Origin: Rhizonema sp. PD37
Lineage (GTDB): Bacteria; Cyanobacteriota; Cyanobacteriia; Cyanobacteriales; Nostocaceae
Direction: 5' to 3'
Assembly (NCBI GenBank): GCA_029379215.1
Contig: JAQYWO010000034.1
Location: 1 to 44,594, forward strand
DNA: 44,594 nucleotides
The number at the start of each line of letters is the position of its first letter. The stretch's first letter is position 1. The position numbers and the translations under genes were made by a program. The notes under the pieces are model-generated. The model did not search any database, was not told the DNA's origin, and saw only the letters and a list, made by a program, of their open reading frames with translations. Positions 25,694 through 34,114 of the stretch are shown here, piece by piece.

Positions 25694-26689
25694 ATGGTAA
25701 GCAATACACAGAAGGTAGACGCTGTCTTTGAAGGTGGGGGTGTCAAAGGGTTAGGTTTGTTTGGGGCAGTCGCTGTAACAGAAGAGAAAGGTTATGTCTT
25801 TGAGAATGTTGCTGGCACTTCAGCAGGTGCGATAGTTGCAGCTTTGATTGCGGCTGGATACAAAGGTACGGAATTAAAGAAAATTCAAAATGAAGTAGAT
25901 TATCTCAGGTTCAGAGATCCAACATTACAGCAAGAAATTCCCCTCATTGGTTCTGTATTAAGTTTGATTACGGAAAAAAGTCTTTATAAGGGAGACTTTT
26001 TTGAGAGCTGGTTACACGAGCGACTGCAAGAGAAGAATATTTCTACCTTCGGCGATCTCGTCATGGAGGAGTACAAAGACGATCCTAGGTACCGCTATAA
26101 ATTACAGGTGATCGCTAGTGATATTTCACGAGGCAAGATGCTAGTACTGCCACGCGATATTGTTGATTACGGTATCAACCCCGATGAGCTTAGTGTGGTG
26201 AAAGCAGTACGGATGAGCATGAGTATCCCATTTTTCTTTAAGCCAGTGACTCTTACAAGTTCTCTCGGTGTCTCAAGCTACATAGTAGATGGTGCTATAC
26301 TAAGTAATTTTCCGGTCTGGCTCTTCGACGACGGTACGCCTAACCCCGCTTGGCCGACCCTTGGCTACAAACTTGTAGACCCCGATATGGACAAGCCACA
26401 CGACATTCAGAGTCCATTATCTTTGTTCACAGCAATGTTTTATACAATGATGGAGGCTCACGACGCCCGATATATTGAAGATAAGAACTTTGCACGCTCA
26501 ATCCCCATTCCTACTGTAGGAGTGCAGACAACCCAGTTCGATATTTCAGCGAGGAAAAGGGATGAGCTTTATAAGTCGGGCGTTCAAGCGGCTGAGGAGT
26601 TTTTCCAGAAGTGGAATTTTGAAACTTACAAAAAGGAGTATCGTCAAGCTAAACCACAGGGTAGGCAGCAGAGGTTGCTTGAGGAGTAG
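25694..26689 (+). CDS. Patatin-like phospholipase
   Basis: Starting at ATG 25694, with AGGAAAA just upstream, the protein has 331 residues; an upstream in-frame ATG at 25589 overlaps the preceding gene and adds non-conserved sequence. The catalytic dyad of patatins is complete: oxyanion loop EGGGVKGLG, nucleophile motif GTSAG and the Asp in VDGAILSNFPVW. Such enzymes are lipid acyl hydrolases of the cytoplasm or membrane surface. The final 41 bp overlap the 3' end of the P450 gene on the other strand, so the tails of both proteins share sequence. Confidence 0.9.
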   Translation: MVSNTQKVDAVFEGGGVKGLGLFGAVAVTEEKGYVFENVAGTSAGAIVAALIAAGYKGTELKKIQNEVDYLRFRDPTLQQEIPLIGSVLSLITEKSLYKGDFFESWLHERLQEKNISTFGDLVMEEYKDDPRYRYKLQVIASDISRGKMLVLPRDIVDYGINPDELSVVKAVRMSMSIPFFFKPVTLTSSLGVSSYIVDGAILSNFPVWLFDDGTPNPAWPTLGYKLVDPDMDKPHDIQSPLSLFTAMFYTMMEAHDARYIEDKNFARSIPIPTVGVQTTQFDISARKRDELYKSGVQAAEEFFQKWNFETYKKEYRQAKPQGRQQRLLEE

Positions 26690-28061
26690 TGTGATCTGAA
26701 AAGCGAGGTGGGCGATCGCCTACTTTACACATACTTACTCCACCTCCTGGCGCGAGGGTTCCACCTCGACGGACAGGTTTAACCTCCTGGGTTTCTAACA
26801 ATTTCAAGTCGCACTCGTTGAGGATAGTACTGAGAATTAATGTCATCTCATACATCGCTAAGGCTGCACCCACGCAGCGACGAACCCCACCGCCAAATGG
26901 CAGAAACTGGTAGGGGGAATAATTCCTTTCAATGAAACGTTCGGGTTGAAAAGTATTAGAATCCGGATACAAGTCTTCTCGGTGATGAACGAGGTAAATA
27001 CAACCCATCAGCAACATGCCTGGTTCCAAGTCATAGCCTTTGATTTGTATCGGCTTTTCAACCCGGCGCGGAAGCGTTACCATGGCTACTGGATAAATCC
27101 GCAACGTTTCATTACAGACAGCTGTGAGGTAGGGAAGTCTAGCGATCGCCGTCCAGTCAGTACTGTATTGGTGAGCTGACAATTCTGCCATCAGCTTTTG
27201 CCGGACTTCAGGTAAGCGGTGAATCCAATAAAATGCCCAGGCTAGAGCAGTCGCGGTCGTTTCATGTCCGGCTATGAGCAAGGTTATAAGTTCATCATGC
27301 AGCTGTGCATCCGTAAGCCCTTGTCCATCCTCGTCACGTGCACTCAGCAACATTGAGAGAACATCTGTCGCATTAGGGTTGGGAACGGCCCTTCGCTCGC
27401 GAATTTCGGCATAAAGCAGATCATCTGTTTCTTGGATCAGTCGCTTTACCTGACCTGCTAAGCTCCAAGATCCTAAATTGGGCATCAGTTGTGGGAAGAA
27501 TATAAAGATGGAGGTGAGAGGGGTCGTAATCAGGTTGAGTCTTTCTGCCAACAACCGTTCTAGTCGTCTGTAGCGATCGCCCTCATGAAGTCCAAAAACT
27601 GCCTGTAAAATCACTCTCATTGTGATTTGCTGCATGGTATCCCGAATGCACAGAGGTTTCCCAATTTCCCAGGTTCCCATCACCTCGCGGGCGATCGTAC
27701 AGATTAAATCACCGTAGGCTCTCATCCTTTCTCCATGAAAAGGCGGCACAATTAACTGTCGCCGTTGCCGATGTTGCTTACCGTTGAGGAGTAGCACGGA
27801 GTTTTCACCGAAAAGTGCTTTTATTTGGACGTTGACTTCGCCAGGAGATGTTAGCTCCTCACTGCTGTCATGGGTGAGAAGATATTGAATTGCTTCCGGA
27901 TGGTTAATGAATACGATCGGTTCTGGATTAACAGGAGAAACTTCAGCCCGGAAAAAATCGCCTCTCTGCTCAAAATTCTTCCTCATATACCCTAACGGAT
28001 TAAACACCCACTGTAATGTTTGAACAAGTGCTGGAGTATTTGAGCTTGGAATACTAACCAT
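26649..28061 (-). CDS. Cytochrome P450
   Basis: A 470-residue soluble P450 resembling the cyanobacterial CYP110 group. Visible landmarks are the I-helix oxygen-binding AGHETTATALAW, the K-helix ExxR as ETLRIYP, and the heme loop FLPFGGGVRRCVGAALAMYE with the axial Cys. These are all intact, so a working monooxygenase is likely; substrates could be fatty acids or terpenes but cannot be told here. No redox partner is adjacent. Three copies of a GGTAAAGT motif just upstream suggest specific regulation. The 3' end overlaps the convergent patatin gene by 41 bp. Confidence 0.93.
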   Translation of the reverse strand: MVSIPSSNTPALVQTLQWVFNPLGYMRKNFEQRGDFFRAEVSPVNPEPIVFINHPEAIQYLLTHDSSEELTSPGEVNVQIKALFGENSVLLLNGKQHRQRRQLIVPPFHGERMRAYGDLICTIAREVMGTWEIGKPLCIRDTMQQITMRVILQAVFGLHEGDRYRRLERLLAERLNLITTPLTSIFIFFPQLMPNLGSWSLAGQVKRLIQETDDLLYAEIRERRAVPNPNATDVLSMLLSARDEDGQGLTDAQLHDELITLLIAGHETTATALAWAFYWIHRLPEVRQKLMAELSAHQYSTDWTAIARLPYLTAVCNETLRIYPVAMVTLPRRVEKPIQIKGYDLEPGMLLMGCIYLVHHREDLYPDSNTFQPERFIERNYSPYQFLPFGGGVRRCVGAALAMYEMTLILSTILNECDLKLLETQEVKPVRRGGTLAPGGGVSMCKVGDRPPRFSDHTTPQATSAAYPVV

Positions 28062-28767
28062 AGTATTTGTCTATCCAAATTTAAGGTAAAGTTATTTGCG
28101 CCTTACTTTATGATAACTTTACCTATCGGCTTACTTTTTGATGACTTTACCTAATTGTTCTACTGTTACTTAGTAGCTGATAAATGTACGTATTATTACT
28201 AGAGACAGAGGGTTCGCACTTGTTAAAAGTTGGTCTGATGACTTGACTGCTGGTTTTATCTTTATCAACTTGCCGGATGACACAACTGCTAGAGACGATA
28301 ACGGCAAAATTATCAGATCTTCTCACTCAGCGACTTCCAATATATCGGCTGTGTGTATTGATTACAATAGACTTACACCCTGCCCTTTCCCGTATAGTTC
28401 GACGTAGACCATAAGTTTAGCGAAACCGGAGCAGTTCAAGCCTCCAGAACAGACACAAATCCTTGGTTACCATACTCCAACAAATGATGACCTTAAAAAT
28501 TGCATTAATTCGGGAATTTCTAGGGTCGCTCTCTTTGGAATCATCTTGGAGTAATTTCACACATTTGCAGATTTTTAATGAAACCGATATTACCTCTTAT
28601 GACAACAATTATAAATTTTTATTTCCCTTCAATTCCCTATTCTAAAGCTACGCTATCTTCCTGAATTTCCGTCATTCAAAATCAGGTAATCCCTCAGAAC
28701 AATTAAATACATATACTTAATTGTCCGCAACAATTGTTTTTTAGTAGCTACCTCTAAACAGTTTCGG
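28062..28767. other. Intergenic region upstream of the P450 gene
   Basis: A 706-bp gap. The first 100 bp hold repeated operator-like motifs (28084-28153). Bases 28173-28406 form a 78-codon open frame without a good start; its protein is unfamiliar. The rest is AT-rich with nothing recognised. Confidence 0.5.
28084..28153 (-). promoter_or_regulatory. Repeated regulator-binding motif upstream of the P450 gene
   Basis: Two direct copies of a 24-bp sequence, 28102-28125 and 28130-28153, match at 22 of 24 positions with a 28-bp period. An inverted copy, AGGTAAAGTTAT (28084-28095), pairs perfectly with ATAACTTTACCT (28113-28124). All are 23-92 bp before the P450 start. This looks like a multi-site operator. 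Confidence 0.6.
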
Positions 28768-30417
28768 TCAAATACCGTAAGATCGGGAATAAGGCTTTAG
28801 GAGTGTTTTAGCTTGATACACATAAATGACGTTGACAACTGCTCCACCTCGACGAATTGGTATTGTTTCAATTTCGGTTAAACTGCTAAAGTGATTTTTA
28901 TAGCTAGCTATTAAGTCCTCTCTGTTGTGAAAAGCCGCAGTCGTTACGTACAACGCGTCTTTTCCTAGCCATTGATCGCGTCTTGACCAATAAGCAAAAC
29001 CACGTAGGTCATTACCAATATCAAAGCAGGTAATTGGTATATGGGTTAGAGGATTCAGGGACATGGCGATCGGTCCGCCAATATAGTATCTATTGGTAAA
29101 TATAAAGCTAGAGTTTTTTAAAGCTGCACTGAGAACAGGAGATTCAGCAAAACCACGCCGCAGTTGCTGAATATCAATGAGTTCTGTGGAGGGATCGTTT
29201 TTGGGAGACAAGAACCCTCCCATAACAGCGTATTCGCTGGGCTTTTGCACTATTCCTGCTGTCACTTGCAGCAGAGCAATGAGTAAAACAGTAGCGATCG
29301 CAATTCCCGAACCCAAAAGCCATCTGCGCACCCATTGTCGGGATTGCTGCTGCCAAATCATAGCCTGTTGTCCTAACAGCAAAGTGATTCCCCAAAATCC
29401 TGGCATCGACCAAGCTGGTAAAATTTGCTGATATCCTCCTATAAGAGTAAACCCTAAAATTAGGGGCAGGGATACCCATAAAATAAAGAACTCTTTCGCC
29501 TGGAAATTTTCTGGAGATTTAGCTGATAAGTGAGAAAAAAGTTGTGTTGTGTGCGAGAACGCTGATCGCAAACTTATCCACCACAAGGGAAATCCGATAG
29601 TTGGAAATAGGTAAAGAACTTCAGCTAATGAGACGGCTCCTACATCCAGCAGATTATAGCCTCTTTTCGGTACTGCTCGCTTTGATTGAAAACGAAAAGA
29701 TACCCAATCATGCTGTATATTCCAGTATAAAATGGGGGAGATCGTGAGGAAAAATAAGCAGAATCCCAGCCATGCCCAAGGGGAACGTATGACGGCTCGA
29801 TGAGGTGAACTGGTTAAACAAAAACCAATTAGCCCTATACCTAAAATAAAACCGTGGTATTTACTGAGACAGGTTAATCCTACCAGAATACCAAGGATTG
29901 CTAAACGGTAGCTGGGAAGGTATAAATGAGATGAGTAAAATTCATTTTTAGTCCCACAGTGAGGAAAAAATTCAACGGCTGCACAATATAAACTGGCCGA
30001 CCAAAAAAACATCAGTGGACTGTCAGGTAGAGTCAGGATGCCAAAGCCAATTTCAAAAATTGGACTGATAGTGGCGATCAAGAGAGTTAAGTAAGCAGCT
30101 TTAGGAGAGAATAACCGCCTGCAAGTGAGATACAACAGCAGCAAACTACCTGTATAGCAAATCAGTGTTCCCAGGCGGATTGTAAATTGGGAGACAACTC
30201 CAGTTAACCAAGGACCGAAACCAGTTGTAAGCGCCACAAGAACTGGATGATCGAAATAGCTCCAGTCCAGATGTAGGCTGTAAAGATAGTAGTAAGCTTC
30301 ATCAAAGGTAGGGTAAAGCCAGAAAGCGACGAAGGCTCGGAATACTAGTCCTCCAAGCAGTAACAAAAGCACTGATTGATTATTTTTTTGAGCCAACCAT
30401 CTCTCGGCTGTTTGCAT
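28768..30417 (-). CDS. GT39-type (ArnT/PMT-like) membrane glycosyltransferase
   Basis: A 549-residue polytopic protein with about 10-12 membrane helices. The first loop carries the expected acidic pair in YPTFDEAYYYLYS, followed by LDWSYFDHPVLVAL, and the segment CLSKYHGFILGIGL also fits the family. These enzymes use polyprenyl-phosphate sugars to modify lipids or proteins in the cell envelope. The C-terminal about 150 residues form a soluble domain typical of this cyanobacterial group. No partner gene is adjacent, so the acceptor is unknown. Confidence 0.85.
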   Translation of the reverse strand: MQTAERWLAQKNNQSVLLLLLGGLVFRAFVAFWLYPTFDEAYYYLYSLHLDWSYFDHPVLVALTTGFGPWLTGVVSQFTIRLGTLICYTGSLLLLYLTCRRLFSPKAAYLTLLIATISPIFEIGFGILTLPDSPLMFFWSASLYCAAVEFFPHCGTKNEFYSSHLYLPSYRLAILGILVGLTCLSKYHGFILGIGLIGFCLTSSPHRAVIRSPWAWLGFCLFFLTISPILYWNIQHDWVSFRFQSKRAVPKRGYNLLDVGAVSLAEVLYLFPTIGFPLWWISLRSAFSHTTQLFSHLSAKSPENFQAKEFFILWVSLPLILGFTLIGGYQQILPAWSMPGFWGITLLLGQQAMIWQQQSRQWVRRWLLGSGIAIATVLLIALLQVTAGIVQKPSEYAVMGGFLSPKNDPSTELIDIQQLRRGFAESPVLSAALKNSSFIFTNRYYIGGPIAMSLNPLTHIPITCFDIGNDLRGFAYWSRRDQWLGKDALYVTTAAFHNREDLIASYKNHFSSLTEIETIPIRRGGAVVNVIYVYQAKTLLKPYSRSYGI

Positions 30418-30821
30418 TTACTTATAATTCTAATTGATTTATACACAAGCTGGTAATCCTTTCAGCGACTTCTTGCATGCATTCGGTAAAAGTACCATTA
30501 TTCATTTAACATGGCAAAACAAAATGCCCTGTAAGCTCTTTATCCAATACTGATTCGATTAGACGAATTCAACTTTAGTTTTAGTTCCGGAACGCTTGCT
30601 ATGAATTGAGAGAGATAGGGTGCTTTGTCTCCTGCACCAACAATGAAAAGCGGGTTCACTCCTCGCTACTATCTCGCGCCGCAACAGGCGTTAAAATAAT
30701 TTGCGTATTCGCTCATTCGCGCTATGTATCTGAAGCAGAAATATTTTCTCTGTTTTATAAAGGATACCTTCTCTTGCTTATTAATTAGATAATTTTCTAC
30801 TCTCTACAAAATGCTTGTGGG
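30418..30821. other. Intergenic region upstream of the GT39 gene
   Basis: A 404-bp gap between two minus-strand genes. Short plus-strand frames here have no coding character. I see no repeat or RNA gene. Confidence 0.5.
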
Positions 30822-31118
30822 TTATGATTCAATTCTTGTATTGCGTTCTATACGACTTAAAAGATCGATAATTGCTATCAATGATTGCGTACTAATATAT
30901 ACAGTCAAACAAGCAATTAAAGCCCATATTAAAGTAAATAAAGTTAGAAAACCCAGTCCATTTGCGCCTGATGGAATTTGTGAAAGGCTGATAAAACTTA
31001 AAGTAGTATAAGCTGCTGCTAAAAAATAACCTATATATTGAATTATTTTTAACGCTGTAATAAATCTTGTATAAAGTCTGTTTTGATTGGAAATACTGGG
31101 CGGTGAATCGCTACTCAT
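30822..31118 (-). CDS. Small two-helix membrane protein, unknown function
   Basis: A 98-residue protein with two hydrophobic segments, IIQYIGYFLAAAYTTLSFISL and FLTLFTLIWALIACLTVYIS, separated by a short SQIPSGANG loop, and polar ends. The arrangement fits a small inner or thylakoid membrane protein. I do not recognise a named family. It lies 140 bp downstream of chlB on the same strand and could be read through from it, but this is only inferred from position. Confidence 0.6.
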   Translation of the reverse strand: MSSDSPPSISNQNRLYTRFITALKIIQYIGYFLAAAYTTLSFISLSQIPSGANGLGFLTLFTLIWALIACLTVYISTQSLIAIIDLLSRIERNTRIES

Positions 31119-31258
31119 AAGTATCTATCCATATTTTATGAAAGTTGATATGCTAAGAGACAAGGGATAGAAATTAGAAAGAAGAATTATCATGTATACT
31201 GATATGTTTTGTAGATTAAACCTTTCCCTACTTCCTCCCTAGTCTCCTAACTTTGTTG

Positions 31259-32785
31259 TTATGCGCCCACAGATTCTTTAGCCGCGTACATGACCTCTAC
31301 ACTGATGACATTTATATGGCGTTCCCGAGCAAATTTCTCGGTATTTCGCTTGACTTTACCACGCACAAATCCAGGAATCTTGTTTAATTCTACTTGAGCT
31401 TCTTTATTCCAAGAAAGATCAGAATCAGCAGAAATACCCTTAGTAATTACTTCTTTGGTATCATGTCCACCAAAGATTTCTAAGAGATGGTCTTCCATTC
31501 CTAATGTGAAAGAATTGTAGACTAAATCTGCGATTTGATTAGTGCCTTCATAACCCATAAATGGTTTGTAACCAATGGGGAAGTTCTGGATGTGAATGGG
31601 TGCCGCAATGACACCACAGGGGATATCCAAACGCTTACCAACGTGACGTTCCATTTGCGTACCGAAGATTGCAGAAGGTTCGACGCGAGCGATCGCATCC
31701 CCAATTTGACCGTGATCGTCGGTAATTAAGACTTCATCGCAGTATTCGCTAACTTGCTCACGGAACCAGTCGGCATCGTACTTGCAGTAGGTTCCAGCCC
31801 AAACGACGTGAATACCCATTTCCCGTGCCAGAATTTTAGTTATAGCTGCAGCATGGGTATTATCGCCAAACACGACAGCTTTCTTACCAGTCAGGTTCTG
31901 ACAGTCAATGGAACGAGAAAACCAAGCAGCCTGAGACACATACAGAGTTTGTTCTTTGATGTAGTCTTCGTAATCAACATTCGCACCTTGAGCGTTAATT
32001 AATTGCTGAATTTTACGGATACAACGAGCATTTTCGACTACACCCATTGGCGTGATCTCGACAGATGGTATCCCAAATTCTGCTTCTAGGTAATGCGCTG
32101 CCATTAAACCGAGTTCCCGATAAGGCAACAGGTTAAACCAAGCACGGGGCATATTCTTCAACTCGTGAACAGAAGCACCTTCCGGGATAACTGTATTCAC
32201 CTCAATTCCTAAATCAGCCATCAACCGCTTCAGTTCAACGCAGTCGTGTTGGTTGTGGAAGCCAAGGGTGGAAGTTCCGATGATATTGACTGAGGGTTTT
32301 GCAGTTTTGTCTGCTGGGAGTTCGCCCTTTTTACGAGCTTTCTCAATGTAGAATTGGACAATTTGATGTAGAGTGCGATCTGCCGCTTGTAGTTCGTTGA
32401 CGCGGTAGTGGTTAACGTCCGCCAGCATCACGTCAGACTTTGCCTCGATCTGCGCTCGTTCCACAAAGTTTTCCAGGTCTTCTTGTAGAATGCTGGATGT
32501 ACAGGTAGGTGTCAATACAATCAGATCTGGGCTTTCCTCCGTATCTTTACGGGTGATATTGTCCACCACTTTTTCTTGGGAACCGCGTGCTAAAACGTTG
32601 CGATCAACGATGCTGGCTGTCACTGGGGTGAAGTTCCGCTCTCTTTCTAGCATTGAGCGCATGACGTTGAAATAGTCATCACCTAATGGCGCGTGCATGA
32701 TAGCGTGAACATTTTTAAAAGAACTGGCAATCCGCAAAGTACCGATATGAGCAGGACCTGCATACATCCAGTAAGCTAATTTCAT
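31259..32785 (-). CDS. chlB: Light-independent protochlorophyllide reductase subunit B
   Basis: ChlB pairs with ChlN to form the catalytic component of the dark protochlorophyllide reductase, fed with electrons by ChlL. The 508-residue protein starts [20 protein letters not shown] and contains the nitrogenase-like landmarks [17 protein letters not shown], with the cysteine that is a [4Fe-4S] ligand partner, [15 protein letters not shown] and [21 protein letters not shown]. The C-terminal domain ending in [12 protein letters not shown] is present, so it is full length. chlL and chlN are not in the window. The gene implies chlorophyll synthesis in the dark and an oxygenic phototroph. Confidence 0.97.
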   Translation of the reverse strand: MKLAYWMYAGPAHIGTLRIASSFKNVHAIMHAPLGDDYFNVMRSMLERERNFTPVTASIVDRNVLARGSQEKVVDNITRKDTEESPDLIVLTPTCTSSILQEDLENFVERAQIEAKSDVMLADVNHYRVNELQAADRTLHQIVQFYIEKARKKGELPADKTAKPSVNIIGTSTLGFHNQHDCVELKRLMADLGIEVNTVIPEGASVHELKNMPRAWFNLLPYRELGLMAAHYLEAEFGIPSVEITPMGVVENARCIRKIQQLINAQGANVDYEDYIKEQTLYVSQAAWFSRSIDCQNLTGKKAVVFGDNTHAAAITKILAREMGIHVVWAGTYCKYDADWFREQVSEYCDEVLITDDHGQIGDAIARVEPSAIFGTQMERHVGKRLDIPCGVIAAPIHIQNFPIGYKPFMGYEGTNQIADLVYNSFTLGMEDHLLEIFGGHDTKEVITKGISADSDLSWNKEAQVELNKIPGFVRGKVKRNTEKFARERHINVISVEVMYAAKESVGA

Positions 32786-33059
32786 AAATGTGTTCTCCCT
32801 TTTAAAAGATGGATTATCTAGTGCTCGATCTTTAAATCGTTTCTGATTTTCTCAAAACTTACAGCCTTTATGAAGTGAGAACTCACAATATTTTTATTTC
32901 TTCTTATAGCCAGAAACGTTTTCACTAATGGGACTTTAGCATATAACTTCAACAGTACAAATGTTCTTTAATTGAAACAAACTTTAATATAGTAGCAATG
33001 AAGATACTCTTTATAAGAAAGCAGACTGAAAAGTTGTAATAATTGTAACCGTTCAGGAG

Positions 33060-33180
33060 GGTTAGCCCGACCTCTAGGTAGGCGACTGCGATCTTCGAGC
33101 TTGCGAGCGTTTTCATGCGTAGCTTCTTCCCTGTTCGCGTTCGCGAAGCGTCTCCGATAGGAGACGGGGTACGAGCGTCA
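33060..33180. repeat. GC-rich small dispersed repeat patch
   Basis: Contains short palindromes such as GTCTCCGATAGGAGAC and TTCGCGTTCGCGAA and a GAGCGTCAGGG unit resembling the family at 9373-9600. It is likely a set of nested small repeats. Confidence 0.55.
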
Positions 33181-33183
33181 GGG

Positions 33184-33390
33184 CAAGCCTGTGGCATCAC
33201 CATCTCAAATCCCGCCTTTATTGACATCACTGCCTACTGAAGCTATGGAAAATGTTCTGCTAACAGCAGAAATCATTGCTTTACGGGATGCCTATCTATC
33301 TGCATTAGTTGATTACCACTGAATCTATCAACGATGCCACACATGTTGCTGCTGCCACAGTTGCCAGAGCAGATGCTATTAGTAGGGGCA
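33184..33390 (+). pseudogene. Degenerate coding stretch, family unknown
   Basis: One frame reads TSLPTEAMENVLLTAEIIAL and RDAYLSALVDYH before a stop; shifting frame continues as ESINDATHVAAATVARADAI. The amino acid pattern is protein-like on both sides of the break, so this may be a gene remnant with a frameshift. No start codon or family match is evident. Confidence 0.35.
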
Positions 33391-33484
33391 GGTTTTATCG
33401 ATTGATTTTATCGCTGTGTGAGTGATCGAGTAAAACCTGCCCGTACAGAAATCAGGAGTAGGGGCAGGTTTTATCGATTGATTT
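33381..33484. repeat. Two 28-bp direct repeats with an inverted partial copy
   Basis: The same 28 bases (AGTAGGGGCAGGTTTTATCG and ATTGATTT) occur at 33381-33408 and 33457-33484. Between them TAAAACCTGCCCGTAC is the reverse complement of the first half with one mismatch. Confidence 0.8.
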
Positions 33485-33567
33485 CTTATGTACAGAACGC
33501 TCAACCGTATTTAACAAATGTGTTCTCGACTGCTTCTGGGCAATATGTTTGTTCTGTACATAAGAAA
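33482..33567. mobile_element. MITE-like element with 17-bp terminal inverted repeats
   Basis: TTTCTTATGTACAGAAC (33482-33498) and GTTCTGTACATAAGAAA (33551-33567) are perfect inverse copies, 86 bp in total. It abuts the second direct repeat. No coding capacity, and no clear target duplication. Confidence 0.65.
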
Positions 33568-33609
33568 CGTATTCTACTCTCTTGACAAAGCTGATCAAAT
33601 TCTGGGTTC

Positions 33610-34044
33610 TCACAAATGAGGTGTATGTTCTGTGTGAGTAAAGTTGTTTAATTCGGTTGAGTCGATACTAATTCTCCAAAAGCCCTCAAGTGCACGTGTT
33701 CCAGGTATTGGACGATTACCAACTAAATTATTGTCATATTCTAATCCAACACTAAAAAATCTATTGAGGGAAATCTGTCCCAGTCTTCCAAAGCCTTCAA
33801 TATTGCTAGGGTCAGCGATCGCCCGATGGTTCAATCGTATCGTTGTTTGAGAGTTATTGGTAAAATAGATTGTGGCTCGATTGCCTTTGAAGCGCACTTG
33901 AACATCGTAAACCCCTCCTGTCGCATAATAGTAAGCTTTGGCAGGCAGCTTTTTATCATCAATATTTCGCCCCTGATACTCAACTGCCAAAACAGGTGTA
34001 GTCAGCAGCAACAGAGTAGGCAGGACTAACCCTAAGACTTTCAT
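33610..34044 (-). CDS. Secreted protein of unknown function
   Basis: I use ATG 34044; the TTG at 34053 would add three residues. The 144-residue protein begins with a clear signal peptide, MKVLGLVLPTLLLLTTPVLA, probably cleaved after ALA, so it should be periplasmic or outside. The mature part is predicted beta-rich, with GVYDVQVRFKGNRATIYFT and SLNRFFSVGLEYDNN. I recognise no catalytic motif. It is downstream of the SpoIIE phosphatase gene by 70 bp on the same strand. Confidence 0.7.
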   Translation of the reverse strand: MKVLGLVLPTLLLLTTPVLAVEYQGRNIDDKKLPAKAYYYATGGVYDVQVRFKGNRATIYFTNNSQTTIRLNHRAIADPSNIEGFGRLGQISLNRFFSVGLEYDNNLVGNRPIPGTRALEGFWRISIDSTELNNFTHTEHTPHL

Positions 34045-34114
34045 TTCACACAACGTATTTAATCGAGTAATATTCTCTAAGGTAATTCATTTAGCCAATC
34101 CGAGTCAGTAACGA

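Larger units (their letters stand above)
32786..33609. other. Repeat-rich region upstream of chlB
   Basis: An 824-bp gap. After the AT-rich chlB promoter side comes a GC-rich repeat patch (33060-33180), a degenerate coding stretch (33184-33390), two 28-bp direct repeats and a MITE-like element (both listed). No intact gene. Confidence 0.6.

Noticed and set aside
32434..32460. CAGACTTTGC-like match inside chlB
   Set aside because: It encodes the conserved ChlB segment [11 protein letters not shown], with no partner arm, so it is not a palindromic element.
32949..33230. Open frame of 93 codons upstream of chlB
   Set aside because: It runs through the dispersed repeat patch and AT-rich sequence and has no protein-like features.
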